Source: Actinomycetaceae bacterium (lineage in GTDB: Bacteria; Actinomycetota; Actinomycetes; Actinomycetales; Actinomycetaceae). Taken from it: a DNA stretch of 64,000 bases. Where the stretch lies: NCBI GenBank assembly GCA_012516575.1, contig JAAYWS010000105.1, positions 1-64,000 of the forward strand, given 5' to 3'. Under the pieces are notes generated by a model, which was not told the origin of the DNA, did no database searches, and saw nothing but the letters and a program-made list of their open reading frames with translations. Shown here piece by piece: positions 35,107 to 43,607 of this stretch (its first letter is position 1; each line of letters opens with the position of its first letter). Both the position numbers and the translations under genes were made by a program.

Positions 35107-36164
35107 ATGGACACCGTTCCTGGCCGGAGTTGACCACGCGCCTTATTCACGGTCAGGACTTATCGGTCGCCGACGCCTACTGGGCAATGGCCCAAGTAAT
35201 GTCTGGCTCCACCTCGCCGATCCAGCTCGCCGGTTTTCTGACGGCTCTGGCCACAAAAGGCGAGACCTCGGACGAAATTCTCGGTTTAGCGAATGCGATG
35301 CAAGCTAACGCTGAGCAGATCAATCTCGATACCGACGCGCTAGATATTGTGGGAACAGGCGGGGACCGTTTCCGTACCGTTAATATCTCGACAATGGCTT
35401 CGCTAGTTATTGCCTCGGGCGGAGTCAAGGTCGTTAAGCATGGGAACCGTGCCTCTTCCTCTGCTTCTGGATCAGCCGACTGTTTCGAAGCCTTGGGTGT
35501 GGATTTAAATTTGTCGACGACGGCGGTAGAGAAAGTTTTTAAGGAACTGGGCATTACGTTCTTGTTCGCTAATAAATTCCACCCGTCCATGAAATATGCC
35601 GCCCAAGCTCGTCGCGAGCTGGCCGTCATGACTGCGTTTAACGTGCTCGGCCCCTTGACTAATCCGGCGCGGCCGCAAGCCGCCGCAATTGGGGTTTCAC
35701 ATGCTCGTTTAGCTCCGATTGTTGCTGAAGTGTTGGCGATGCGGAAAACGCGAGCATTGGTCTTCCGCGGAGAAAATGGGCTTGATGAGCTGTCTGCGGT
35801 AGTTCCCAATCAAGTGTGGGAAGTCCGTTTGGGCGAAGTGACGTATTCGGATGTAGATGCGGTAAAGGATCTCGGATTCAAGAAGGCATCCATTGAAGAC
35901 TTACGTGGTGGAGACCCACAGTTTAACGCGAAAGTTGCGAACGAGATTTTTGACGGTGCACGTGGGCCGGTACGTGACGCAGTGGTATTAAATGCCGCTG
36001 GGGCTTTTGTTGCTGATGGCACGGTTGCCGGAATGCGACCGGAGGAAGGCACTTTGCTACAGCGGTTAGCTAATGCCGTCGAGTACGCTGAAAGCCTGCT
36101 CGATAAAGGCGCGCCTAAAGACTTACTAGCGCAGTGGGTTGGGCTTTCCCATCAGCTCAAGTGA
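35103..36164 (+). CDS. trpD: anthranilate phosphoribosyltransferase
   Basis: 353 residues. Joins anthranilate to PRPP in tryptophan synthesis. DIVGTGGDRFRTVNISTMAS and VVKHGNRASSSASGSAD are the PRPP and anthranilate-binding motifs, and NVLGPLTNPARP is also conserved. The start overlaps the preceding stop by four bases. No other trp gene is in the window, and in actinobacteria this solitary trpD normally follows the cytochrome bc1 and oxidase genes. Confidence 0.93.
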   Translation: MNGHRSWPELTTRLIHGQDLSVADAYWAMAQVMSGSTSPIQLAGFLTALATKGETSDEILGLANAMQANAEQINLDTDALDIVGTGGDRFRTVNISTMASLVIASGGVKVVKHGNRASSSASGSADCFEALGVDLNLSTTAVEKVFKELGITFLFANKFHPSMKYAAQARRELAVMTAFNVLGPLTNPARPQAAAIGVSHARLAPIVAEVLAMRKTRALVFRGENGLDELSAVVPNQVWEVRLGEVTYSDVDAVKDLGFKKASIEDLRGGDPQFNAKVANEIFDGARGPVRDAVVLNAAGAFVADGTVAGMRPEEGTLLQRLANAVEYAESLLDKGAPKDLLAQWVGLSHQLK

Positions 36165-36207
36165 GTTTTGTTCCGATCGACTTTTTGCTCCATGTAGCTA
36201 AAAATAG

Positions 36208-36234
36208 TTAAGGGCCGCGTATTGTGGCCCTTAA
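36208..36234. terminator. bidirectional hairpin terminator
   Basis: TTAAGGGCC (36208-36216) pairs exactly with GGCCCTTAA (36226-36234), followed by TTGTTT. It lies between the convergent trpD and Lrp-like genes. Confidence 0.75.
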
Positions 36235-36261
36235 TTGTTTGTTACCTAAATATCGGGTTTT

Positions 36262-36540
36262 CTAGTCAAATCCCAGATCGAAGGCTGCCTCTAAATCTGC
36301 ATTAGAAAACTCTTGGAACGCTAAGTAGGTCTTTACTCGTTGTACACCCTTAACCTTGGCGATCTGGTCTGGGATAACGGATGCTAAATCTTCGTGTTGT
36401 GGTACTCGCACCAAAGCGACCAAGTCAACGTCTCCGGTCACCGAGTAGACTTGGGAGACCGATTTAATTGATGCTACTTGGCGAGCAACTTCCGGAATGC
36501 GGCTAACTTTGGCTTGTATGAGGACAATAGCAGTAATCAT
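36262..36540 (-). CDS. stand-alone Lrp/AsnC ligand-binding domain protein
   Basis: 92 residues. The whole protein is one RAM (AsnC_trans_reg) domain: ITAIVLIQAKVSRIPEVARQ, then VYSVTGDVDLVALVRVP and GVQRVKTYLAF. There is no DNA-binding part, so it is likely to sense amino acids or modulate a full-length Lrp protein. GGAG lies 5 bases before ATG. It is 27 bases after the nuclease gene and may be co-transcribed with it. Confidence 0.87.
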   Translation of the reverse strand: MITAIVLIQAKVSRIPEVARQVASIKSVSQVYSVTGDVDLVALVRVPQHEDLASVIPDQIAKVKGVQRVKTYLAFQEFSNADLEAAFDLGFD

Positions 36541-36567
36541 AAGCGCTCCAATTCTTGTTAATAACCT

Positions 36568-38301
36568 TTAGTCTACGTCGGTTTGTGAGGCGATGCGGGG
36601 TAGTTTGACACGAGCTGCTGATTCTCTTTTTACTGCGAGTACTTCAGGATGGGAAACTTCGAGAAGGCGTACGTTTGGCCGCCATAACCACTGGTCAATT
36701 AAGCGGAGTTCATCAACTGACACGCGTTCTAAAGCATGCCGAGGAGCGCTCATCGCAGGGTGCCGGCGATTAAGCATAGTCGCGAGAGTAGGAACGTTTT
36801 CGTTCATGCTAGCTACAGTTGTTTCGAGTAGCTCACCGTAGGAGACAACGATGATCTCCCAACCATGTTTTTCTTGAGCCGCCGCTACGATACGCTCGCA
36901 CTGTAATAAGGGCAGAATACGAGCGCTTAATTGCGCAGCCGTAACATATGCGTATAACCGATCACGCTCTTGCGCTGCTTGTTCGTAGCGTCCTGCACCG
37001 GCCAGATTTCCCATACGCTCGTAAGATGCCACCAGAATCTCATCACCATTGCCGTTTAAAACTGATTTGGCACGTTCCAATTCGCTATCTTGAGCACGCC
37101 CACTAACACATGGGGCATTGCACTTGTCCAATTCAAATACGTGACAGGCTAAGCGCCCATCAGGTTGTTTGGGAAGACGTTCAGTGCAGGACCGCAAATG
37201 GGTAACATCATTGATCAGTTCTAAGGCGGCTACTGCTGTACGACGTTGTGTAAAAGGCCCAAGCACTGTGCCGATAGCATTGAACGGAGCAGTACGAGAT
37301 ATTTTCAGCCGCGGATATGTTTCGGTCGTTAAGGTAATCCAGTGGCGTGTTCGTTTGCGTGAGCGTCGGTTATAGCGCGGCTCGTGTTTTTCGATCAGGC
37401 GAACTTCGTGCACATTAGCTTCCAGAATGGTGCTGGTAGCAAGAGCTTCCACCCGGACGGCAATATCCACCATTTCGCCGATTCGTTTACGTTGTTCTGC
37501 CGCGGTGAAATAGGTACGGACACGTTTGTACATATTGGCTGAGGTACCGATATACAGGATCTCATCGTTGGGCCCGATAAACTGATACACCCCAGGGGAT
37601 GCCGGTACATTATCGGCAAGATGAGCTTTAAGACGACGCCGTTGTGGCACGGTTTGGTGTGCTGTGAGTAGGTCATCGTAGTGGGTAACGCCAAGTGCTC
37701 CCAACCGGTCAAGAATTGCGTGCAGTAAATCGACGGTGGCACGGGCGTCATCAAGTGCCCGATGAGTCGGGGTAGTCGTAGCCCCAACTGCTTGGGCCAA
37801 GGTTGCGAGTTTGTAGTTTCGCACCTCATCACGTGAAAACGTGCGCCGAGCGAGTTTCACCGTGTCGAGAATGTTGCGTGCGGGAAACTCATAATTGAGA
37901 GCAGCACAGGCGCCTTTAAGATGCCCGATATCGAATTTAGCATTGTGAGCAACCAACATAACGTCGGGATCGTTGCCAATAAACTCGACAAATGCAGGCA
38001 TAACTGCACTTATTGGCGGTGCTAGGGCCACCATAGACTGGGTAATACCGGTAAGTACGGTAACAAATGCAGGAATGGGCGCTTGTGGATTAACAAGAGT
38101 GGAAAACTCTCCAAGGACTTCGCCACCGCGGACTTTTACCGCCGCAATTTCAGTAATTGAATGTTCTCCGGGGCCTTCTCCAGTTGTTTCAATATCGATA
38201 ACAATAAAAGTGACCTCCGAAAGTGGTGGTCCGAAAGCATTAAGCGTTGGCTGGTAGTCTCCGGGAGCTGAATGACCACGTCGATGATAAGCAGGGCTCA
38301 C
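36568..38301 (-). CDS. DEDDh exonuclease fused to a GIY-YIG nuclease domain
   Basis: 577 residues, the usual actinobacterial length. The N-terminal proofreading-type 3'-5' exonuclease (about 28-195) has FIVIDIETTGEG, HNAKFDIGHL and HRALDDARATVDLL. A UvrC-like GIY-YIG domain (about 225-310) has PGVYQF and EILYIGTSANMYKRV. A Cys-bearing UvrC-like middle segment follows (ELDKCNAPCVSG). A role in DNA repair is likely from family knowledge. The GTG start overlaps the upstream stop (GTGA), indicating translational coupling to the 38298 gene. Confidence 0.88.
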   Translation of the reverse strand: MSPAYHRRGHSAPGDYQPTLNAFGPPLSEVTFIVIDIETTGEGPGEHSITEIAAVKVRGGEVLGEFSTLVNPQAPIPAFVTVLTGITQSMVALAPPISAVMPAFVEFIGNDPDVMLVAHNAKFDIGHLKGACAALNYEFPARNILDTVKLARRTFSRDEVRNYKLATLAQAVGATTTPTHRALDDARATVDLLHAILDRLGALGVTHYDDLLTAHQTVPQRRRLKAHLADNVPASPGVYQFIGPNDEILYIGTSANMYKRVRTYFTAAEQRKRIGEMVDIAVRVEALATSTILEANVHEVRLIEKHEPRYNRRSRKRTRHWITLTTETYPRLKISRTAPFNAIGTVLGPFTQRRTAVAALELINDVTHLRSCTERLPKQPDGRLACHVFELDKCNAPCVSGRAQDSELERAKSVLNGNGDEILVASYERMGNLAGAGRYEQAAQERDRLYAYVTAAQLSARILPLLQCERIVAAAQEKHGWEIIVVSYGELLETTVASMNENVPTLATMLNRRHPAMSAPRHALERVSVDELRLIDQWLWRPNVRLLEVSHPEVLAVKRESAARVKLPRIASQTDVD

Positions 38302-38693
38302 AGCCGTGCACCGTCGTCATCGGGGTCACTTTCGTGCGGAGCATTAAAGAAAACAGCTGCCACGAAACTGGCTACGCCACCAATGGCGAAGAGCGTCATA
38401 ACGAATTTTGGTAGTGAAATAAGCCCCCAAAAACCGGCTACCACTATAGCAAGGCAAAGGATTCCAACAATAAAAAAGCGTTTGGCGCCTGAAGCATTAG
38501 AAGGCCGGGAAACTGGATCAGCTGACGGTAACTCGGCCGGATCAAAATATTCATCTATTTCGGGCGGGGTCCAATCCCGTGGACCGGCTGGCCGCGAGTT
38601 AGCGGGGGAGCCGGGACCTTGTTCGCGTATCTGCCGTGAGTATTCTTCCCACTGCCGATCAATATCTCCAAACTGATCATTGTTGCGTGCCAT
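38298..38693 (-). CDS. small membrane protein of unknown function
   Basis: 131 residues. A hydrophilic N-terminus (FGDIDRQWEEYSRQIRE, then a Pro-rich stretch) is followed by two helices at about 72-92 and 95-117 and an acidic tail. It has no ribosome site, but TAGAGT lies 6 bases before ATG, suggesting a leaderless transcript that also carries the nuclease gene. Similar small proteins occur next to this nuclease in actinobacteria; no function is known to me. Confidence 0.65.
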   Translation of the reverse strand: MARNNDQFGDIDRQWEEYSRQIREQGPGSPANSRPAGPRDWTPPEIDEYFDPAELPSADPVSRPSNASGAKRFFIVGILCLAIVVAGFWGLISLPKFVMTLFAIGGVASFVAAVFFNAPHESDPDDDGARL

Positions 38694-38699
38694 AAGTTC

Positions 38700-38705
38700 A
38701 CTCTA
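38700..38705 (-). promoter_or_regulatory. -10 element for the leaderless 38298-38693 gene
   Basis: TAGAGT on the minus strand ends 6 bases before the ATG, with no ribosome site between. Confidence 0.4.
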
Positions 38706-38766
38706 CAGCGATAGAATAGAGAAGATCGCGGCAAGGAGGCCGCTTCACATCTGAGGAAGGAATCGA

Positions 38767-39984
38767 ATGACTATTCGTCGAGTTGCGTTGCTTACCGCCG
38801 GTGGGTTTGCTCCCTGTCTGTCCACCGCTGTTGGAGGTCTCATCGAGCAGTACAGCAAGCAAAATCCGGATGCGGAAATTATTGGATACCAGTACGGTTA
38901 CCATGGCTTATTGACTGGTAACTACATTGTTTTTGACGACGAAGCACGTGCTAACGCCGGTCTGCTTAAGAATTATGGAGGTTCGCCGATCGGTAACTCA
39001 CGCGTTAAGCTCACCAACACGAAAGACTTGGTTGAGCGTGGCCTTATTAAGAAGGGCCAGAACGCGCTGGAAGTAGCTGCTGAGCAGTTGCGCAAGGACG
39101 GTGTAGACGTACTACACACTATTGGTGGAGATGACACCAATACCACCGCTGCTGATTTAGCACACTACCTGCATGAACACGACTACGAGCTCACTGTGGT
39201 AGGCCTGCCGAAGACGATCGACAACGACATTGTCCCGATTCGTCAGTCCTTGGGCGCGTACACGGCAGCCGAGCAGGCATCGCGCTATGCACAGAACATC
39301 ATCGGCGAACATCGCGCCAACCCGCGTATGCTTATTATCCACGAAATTATGGGTCGTAACTGTGGTTATCTAGCCGCACAAGCCACCCAGTACTACCACG
39401 AGTGGGTTAAGGAGCAGCAGTGGGTGCCTTCGGCTGGGTTGTCGCAGGAGCGCTGGGATGTACATGCTCTGTACCTGCCGGAAATGCATTTCGATCTGGA
39501 TGTGGAAGGCTCGCGCCTGCGCAAGATTATGGACGAGCAGGGTAATGTCAATATCTTCTTGTCGGAAGGTGCTGGCGTTGAGGAGATCATTGAAGAAATG
39601 CTCGAAGATGGTATCGAACCAGAGCGGGACGCATTCGGCCACGTCAAGCTGGATACCATTAACCCAGGTGAATGGTTTGCCAACCAGTTTGCCAAGGTTA
39701 TCGGTGCAGAAAAGGTCATGGTTCAAAAGTCGGGATACTTCTCGCGTTCGGCTAAGTCCAATGCGAAGGACCTAGAACTGATCGACACCATGGTCAAGCT
39801 GGCTGTGAAGTCTGCTCAAGAAGGCGTATCCGGCGTCGTTGGCCATGACGAAGAAGACAACGACACGCTTAAGACGATCGAGTTCAAGCGAATTGCTGGT
39901 CACAAGGCATTCGATGTGTCCCAGCCGTGGTTCCACGAGCTGATGGACGAGCTCGGCCAAGAGTGGGAGCCGAAGGACGCCTGA
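38767..39984 (+). CDS. pfp: pyrophosphate-dependent 6-phosphofructokinase
   Basis: 405 residues, the length of the Propionibacterium-type enzyme. It interconverts fructose 6-phosphate and fructose 1,6-bisphosphate using PPi. Two features favour PPi over ATP: GGDDTN at 120-125, where ATP enzymes have Gly in place of the second Asp, and PKTIDND at 148-154, whose Lys is typical of PPi enzymes. MGRNCGYLAA is also conserved. The ribosome site AAGGA lies 5 bases before ATG. Because the reaction is reversible it can serve glycolysis and gluconeogenesis. Confidence 0.9.
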   Translation: MTIRRVALLTAGGFAPCLSTAVGGLIEQYSKQNPDAEIIGYQYGYHGLLTGNYIVFDDEARANAGLLKNYGGSPIGNSRVKLTNTKDLVERGLIKKGQNALEVAAEQLRKDGVDVLHTIGGDDTNTTAADLAHYLHEHDYELTVVGLPKTIDNDIVPIRQSLGAYTAAEQASRYAQNIIGEHRANPRMLIIHEIMGRNCGYLAAQATQYYHEWVKEQQWVPSAGLSQERWDVHALYLPEMHFDLDVEGSRLRKIMDEQGNVNIFLSEGAGVEEIIEEMLEDGIEPERDAFGHVKLDTINPGEWFANQFAKVIGAEKVMVQKSGYFSRSAKSNAKDLELIDTMVKLAVKSAQEGVSGVVGHDEEDNDTLKTIEFKRIAGHKAFDVSQPWFHELMDELGQEWEPKDA

Positions 39985-40024
39985 TAGCCGTAACGCGTTT
40001 TACAACGCAATAATTTCATAAACG

Positions 40025-40083
40025 TGTAGACCGATTTTCCGGTAAGCGGATTCATGATGAGCCCGCCGGAAAGTCGGTCTACA
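40025..40083 (+). terminator. hairpin terminator of pfp, touching the aroG promoter
   Basis: The arms 40025-40042 and 40066-40083 pair over 18 bases with one G-T pair. It follows pfp by about 40 bases. Its right arm overlaps the presumed -10 of the next gene. Confidence 0.7.
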
Positions 40084-40085
40084 AT
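40080..40085 (+). promoter_or_regulatory. -10 element for leaderless DAHP synthase gene
   Basis: TACAAT ends 6 bases before the ATG at 40092, and no ribosome site is present. Confidence 0.45.
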
Positions 40086-40091
40086 TATGGA

Positions 40092-41444
40092 ATGGATACT
40101 GACGCTGATAAGAAGACTCTGGAAGCGATCGCTACTTGGCGGAATTTTCCTGCCAAGCATCAACCCGTTTACGCTGACCAAGAAAAACTGGTAAATACGG
40201 TTAAGTATTTGCGCACTCTTCCGCCGCTGGTTTTTGCGGGGGAAGCCGATCAGCTGACCAAATGTATGGCTAAGGCTGGGCGTGGGGAAGCTTTTGTTTT
40301 GCAAGGCGGCGATTGTGCTGAGTCTTTCGACCAATCCACAGCGGATCGGATCCGAGGGAAGATTCGAACGATTTTGCAAATGGCGGCAGTTCTTACCTAC
40401 AGCGCTTCAGTACCCGTAGTTAAGATTGGCCGGATGGCTGGGCAATACGCAAAACCGCGGTCCAGCCCGGTTGAAGTCCGTGATGGAGTAGAGCTCGCCT
40501 CTTATATGGGCGATGCGGTTAACGCGTTTGAATTTGACCCCGAATCACGCAAACCCGATCCGCAACGCCTCGTGGAAGCCTACCAGCATTCAGCGGCTAC
40601 CTTGAACCTCATTCGGGCGTTCACAAAGGGCGGTTTTGCGGATCTGGAAAAGGTTCATGAATGGAACCGTGGATTCTCTTCGCACCCGGCGTACAAGCGT
40701 TACACTCAGCTCGCCACTGAAATTGATCGTGCGATGAATTTTATGCGCGCAGCTGGTGCAAGCACTGAGTCTTTGCGAACAGTCGACATGTACTCTTCGC
40801 ATGAAGCACTTTTGCTCGATTATGAGTACGCAATGACGCGAATTGATTCGCGTACTGGGTTGCCTTATAACACTGGTGCACATTTCTTGTGGATCGGTGA
40901 ACGCACTCGTGATCCAGACGGCGCGCATGTGGAAATGCTACGTCATGTGCAAAACCCGATTGGGGTCAAGCTCGGCCCCACTTCCACGGCAGACGATATT
41001 AAGAGACTTGCCGATAAGCTCAATCCGGAAGGTAAAGAAGGTCGGCTGACCTTTATTACTCGGATGGGTGAGTCAAAGATTCGTGACGGGCTACCTGGGC
41101 TGATCGAAGCTGTGAAAGCAGATGGTCGTCCAGTGACGTGGATGAGCGATCCGATGCACGGTAATACTATTACTGCCGGCGGCTTTAAGACGCGGCGCTT
41201 AGATGACGTGTTGGATGAGGTCCGCGGTTTCTTCGAAGTCCATAAGGCTTTGGGCACAGTGCCCGGCGGTCTGCATATCGAGCTGACCGGCGATGACGTA
41301 ACTGAAGTCTTGGGTGGATCAGAAGAGATCTCTGAAGCCTTACTTGGTAAACGTTACGAAACGCTGGTCGATCCGCGTCTGAACCATCAGCAGTCTTTGG
41401 AGCTTGCATTCCTTGTTTCGGAGATCTTGCAAGAAAGTTTCTAA
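40092..41444 (+). CDS. aroG: type II 3-deoxy-7-phosphoheptulonate (DAHP) synthase
   Basis: 450 residues. First step of the shikimate pathway: PEP plus erythrose 4-phosphate to DAHP. The plant-like class II motifs are present: FVLQGGDCAESF, KIGRMAGQYAKPRS, LWIGERTRDPDGAHVE, GVKLGPT, WMSDPMHGNT and GGLHIELTGDDVTE. It starts at ATG 40092 without a ribosome site, behind a well-placed -10. The neighbouring PASTA kinase gene is convergent; the same pair is adjacent in mycobacteria and corynebacteria. Confidence 0.94.
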   Translation: MDTDADKKTLEAIATWRNFPAKHQPVYADQEKLVNTVKYLRTLPPLVFAGEADQLTKCMAKAGRGEAFVLQGGDCAESFDQSTADRIRGKIRTILQMAAVLTYSASVPVVKIGRMAGQYAKPRSSPVEVRDGVELASYMGDAVNAFEFDPESRKPDPQRLVEAYQHSAATLNLIRAFTKGGFADLEKVHEWNRGFSSHPAYKRYTQLATEIDRAMNFMRAAGASTESLRTVDMYSSHEALLLDYEYAMTRIDSRTGLPYNTGAHFLWIGERTRDPDGAHVEMLRHVQNPIGVKLGPTSTADDIKRLADKLNPEGKEGRLTFITRMGESKIRDGLPGLIEAVKADGRPVTWMSDPMHGNTITAGGFKTRRLDDVLDEVRGFFEVHKALGTVPGGLHIELTGDDVTEVLGGSEEISEALLGKRYETLVDPRLNHQQSLELAFLVSEILQESF

Positions 41445-41499
41445 AGGTCACGTATCGGCGTACACGGCAATGACAAAACTACGAAAGTTTAAGTGCACC

Positions 41500-43524
41500 T
41501 TAGACGATCGTAATTGTAATCGTGGTGCCAACTTTAACTAGCGTGCCGGCAGTTTCGCTTTGCAAGCGTACAGTGCCGAAATAACCGTAGAGCACATATT
41601 CAGATTCCACGTTAAAGCCGGCATTGATAAGAGCGGTGCGTGCTTGAGATTCTTGCATGCCAATCACGTTAGGAACCAGCGCTAATTCTGGACCTAAAGA
41701 TACGGTGATGGTTACCGTATCTCCGCGGTACATGGACTCTTCGGCTTGTGGAGATTGGGAAATAACCGTTCCCTTCGCGATGTCGTCAGAGTACTCTTCA
41801 CTCACACTTACTTCGAAACCGGTATCTTCCAAGGTAGTGATAGCAGTGTCTTGGTCGAGGCCGGTAACCGAAGGCACGACGAGTGGCTCGCGTCCTAACG
41901 AGACGACATAAGTGACTTCTGAAGAGTGCGGTATAGATTCCTCGGCTTCGGGCGTTTGCGAAATAACCTCACCCTCGGGGACATCTTGCGAGTATTCTTC
42001 GGCGTACACCGGAACAAAACGGGCATCTTCTAAAGTATTTGCGGCATCATCGGCGGTCATACCGACCACGTCAGGCACGATTAAATACTCCACGCCATCG
42101 GAAACCAGCATCACAACTGGGGTATCGGGATGGATCTTGGTTTGTCCCGGAGGGTCGGTTGAAATAATGAAATCGAAGGCGACGTCGTCGGAATAGCTCC
42201 GTTCCTCAGTTACGGTAAATCCGGCGTCTTCAAGTAATTCCCGCCCCTCGGATACTTCCATATTGGCGACATCAGGAACAGCAACCCGCAAACCAGGACC
42301 GGCGGTGAAGTACCAATAGGTCCCATAGCCGATAGCACTAAACAGTGCGAGAAGGAAAACAATCAGACCAAGACGTCGTCCACGTTTTTTCTGTGGTGTT
42401 TGTGTGACAACCGTTGTCTGTTCAGGTAGAGCAGCCGTATCACGGCGAGGGCTTCCCGACGTAGGCTGATCAAGATTGCTTGCATCTTTCGGAGAAATAA
42501 CTTTCGTCGGATTATCCGGGCTAGCTGCGGTAGCGGAATTTTCAGATTCAACGATAACATCCGTAGCCGAAGGCTCTTGATCAGCAACAATTGTTGGCTC
42601 GGTGCGCTGGGTGGGGAAGACTGGGATACGGCGAATAAGTAGTTCCTCAGGAATACTGGCACGAATATCTTCTAGCGCGTCAAGTGCTGCCTGCCCATTT
42701 TGAGGCCGCTTGCTGGGGTTTTTGGCAGTGAATAGTGCAATCAAAGAATCGATTGCTGGTGGGATCCAATCTGCCATGTCACCCAGCCGAGGCATAGGAT
42801 CATGTACGTGTTTGTAAGCCACCGCGAGAGCATTGTCGCCGGTGAACGGCAATTGTCCGCTGAGCAGCTCGTAGAGCATAACTCCTACCGAATACACATC
42901 TGAACTCGGCCCAGCGATTCCGTCGGAGACTAATTCGGGAGCGACGAAACCTACTGTTCCCAACACTGTAGATGTTTGGGTGGAACTAGAAGCGGCACGC
43001 GCTAAACCAAAATCGGCTACCTTTGCCGTAATCGTTGGCTGATCGATAATCGCAGTGGGATCGAGCGGAGCCGAAAGCAAAATGTTTTCTGGTTTCACAT
43101 CCCGGTGCACTATATCATTAGCATGTGCGTCTGCGAGTGCTACTAACACCTGATGGGTAACGTCTAAAGCAACCCCGAGTGGCAGCGAACCATGTGTGGC
43201 TAGTTGAGAACGCAAATCGGGTCCAGATGCCAGCTCCATCACAAGATAAGGAAGCGGGCCGCTCGGAGTTTCAGCTACGCCTTGATCGTACACGCCGACA
43301 ATATGCGGGTTAGATAGTTTTGCTGCAGAGCGGGCTTCGCGAATGAACCGATCCACAAAGTCTGGTTGTTCAGCTAAATGTGAGTGAATAACCTTCAGCG
43401 CTACCCGTCGCTCAAGCCGGGTATCGGTGGCACGATAAACCGTCGCCATGCCTCCACGGGCTAGGCGAGCATGAATCGTATAACGGCCGTCAATAGTCAG
43501 GCCGAGGAGCGGATCAGGTTTCAC
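41500..43524 (-). CDS. pknL: Ser/Thr protein kinase with four PASTA domains
   Basis: 674 residues. Kinase domain at about 14-275: glycine loop ARGGMATVYRA, ATP lysine K44 (VALKVI), catalytic HRDVKPEN near 140 and the DFGLARA segment. A juxtamembrane linker, a helix at about 385-406 and four extracellular PASTA repeats (about 412-674) follow. PASTA domains bind peptidoglycan or muropeptides, so the kinase is likely to report on wall growth. The symbol rests on synteny with aroG and a polyprenyl synthase gene. GTG start, apparently leaderless. A wall hydrolase gene lies 83 bases upstream. Confidence 0.88.
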   Translation of the reverse strand: MKPDPLLGLTIDGRYTIHARLARGGMATVYRATDTRLERRVALKVIHSHLAEQPDFVDRFIREARSAAKLSNPHIVGVYDQGVAETPSGPLPYLVMELASGPDLRSQLATHGSLPLGVALDVTHQVLVALADAHANDIVHRDVKPENILLSAPLDPTAIIDQPTITAKVADFGLARAASSSTQTSTVLGTVGFVAPELVSDGIAGPSSDVYSVGVMLYELLSGQLPFTGDNALAVAYKHVHDPMPRLGDMADWIPPAIDSLIALFTAKNPSKRPQNGQAALDALEDIRASIPEELLIRRIPVFPTQRTEPTIVADQEPSATDVIVESENSATAASPDNPTKVISPKDASNLDQPTSGSPRRDTAALPEQTTVVTQTPQKKRGRRLGLIVFLLALFSAIGYGTYWYFTAGPGLRVAVPDVANMEVSEGRELLEDAGFTVTEERSYSDDVAFDFIISTDPPGQTKIHPDTPVVMLVSDGVEYLIVPDVVGMTADDAANTLEDARFVPVYAEEYSQDVPEGEVISQTPEAEESIPHSSEVTYVVSLGREPLVVPSVTGLDQDTAITTLEDTGFEVSVSEEYSDDIAKGTVISQSPQAEESMYRGDTVTITVSLGPELALVPNVIGMQESQARTALINAGFNVESEYVLYGYFGTVRLQSETAGTLVKVGTTITITIV

Positions 43525-43531
43525 AATGCTA

Positions 43532-43537
43532 AGAATA
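43532..43537 (-). promoter_or_regulatory. -10 element for leaderless pknL
   Basis: TATTCT on the minus strand ends 7 bases before the GTG start. No ribosome site is present. Confidence 0.45.
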
Positions 43538-43543
43538 TCGACA

Positions 43544-43569
43544 AAGCCGCCGGCGTAGGCGGGCGGCTT
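43544..43569 (-). terminator. hairpin terminator after the LysM/SLT gene
   Basis: AAGCCGCC (43544-43551) pairs exactly with GGCGGCTT (43562-43569). It lies 39 bases past the stop at 43608 and before pknL. Confidence 0.6.
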
Positions 43570-43607
43570 CGCGTGTCGGAAGTTTGGGGACTAGAAGTAC
43601 GTCATAC

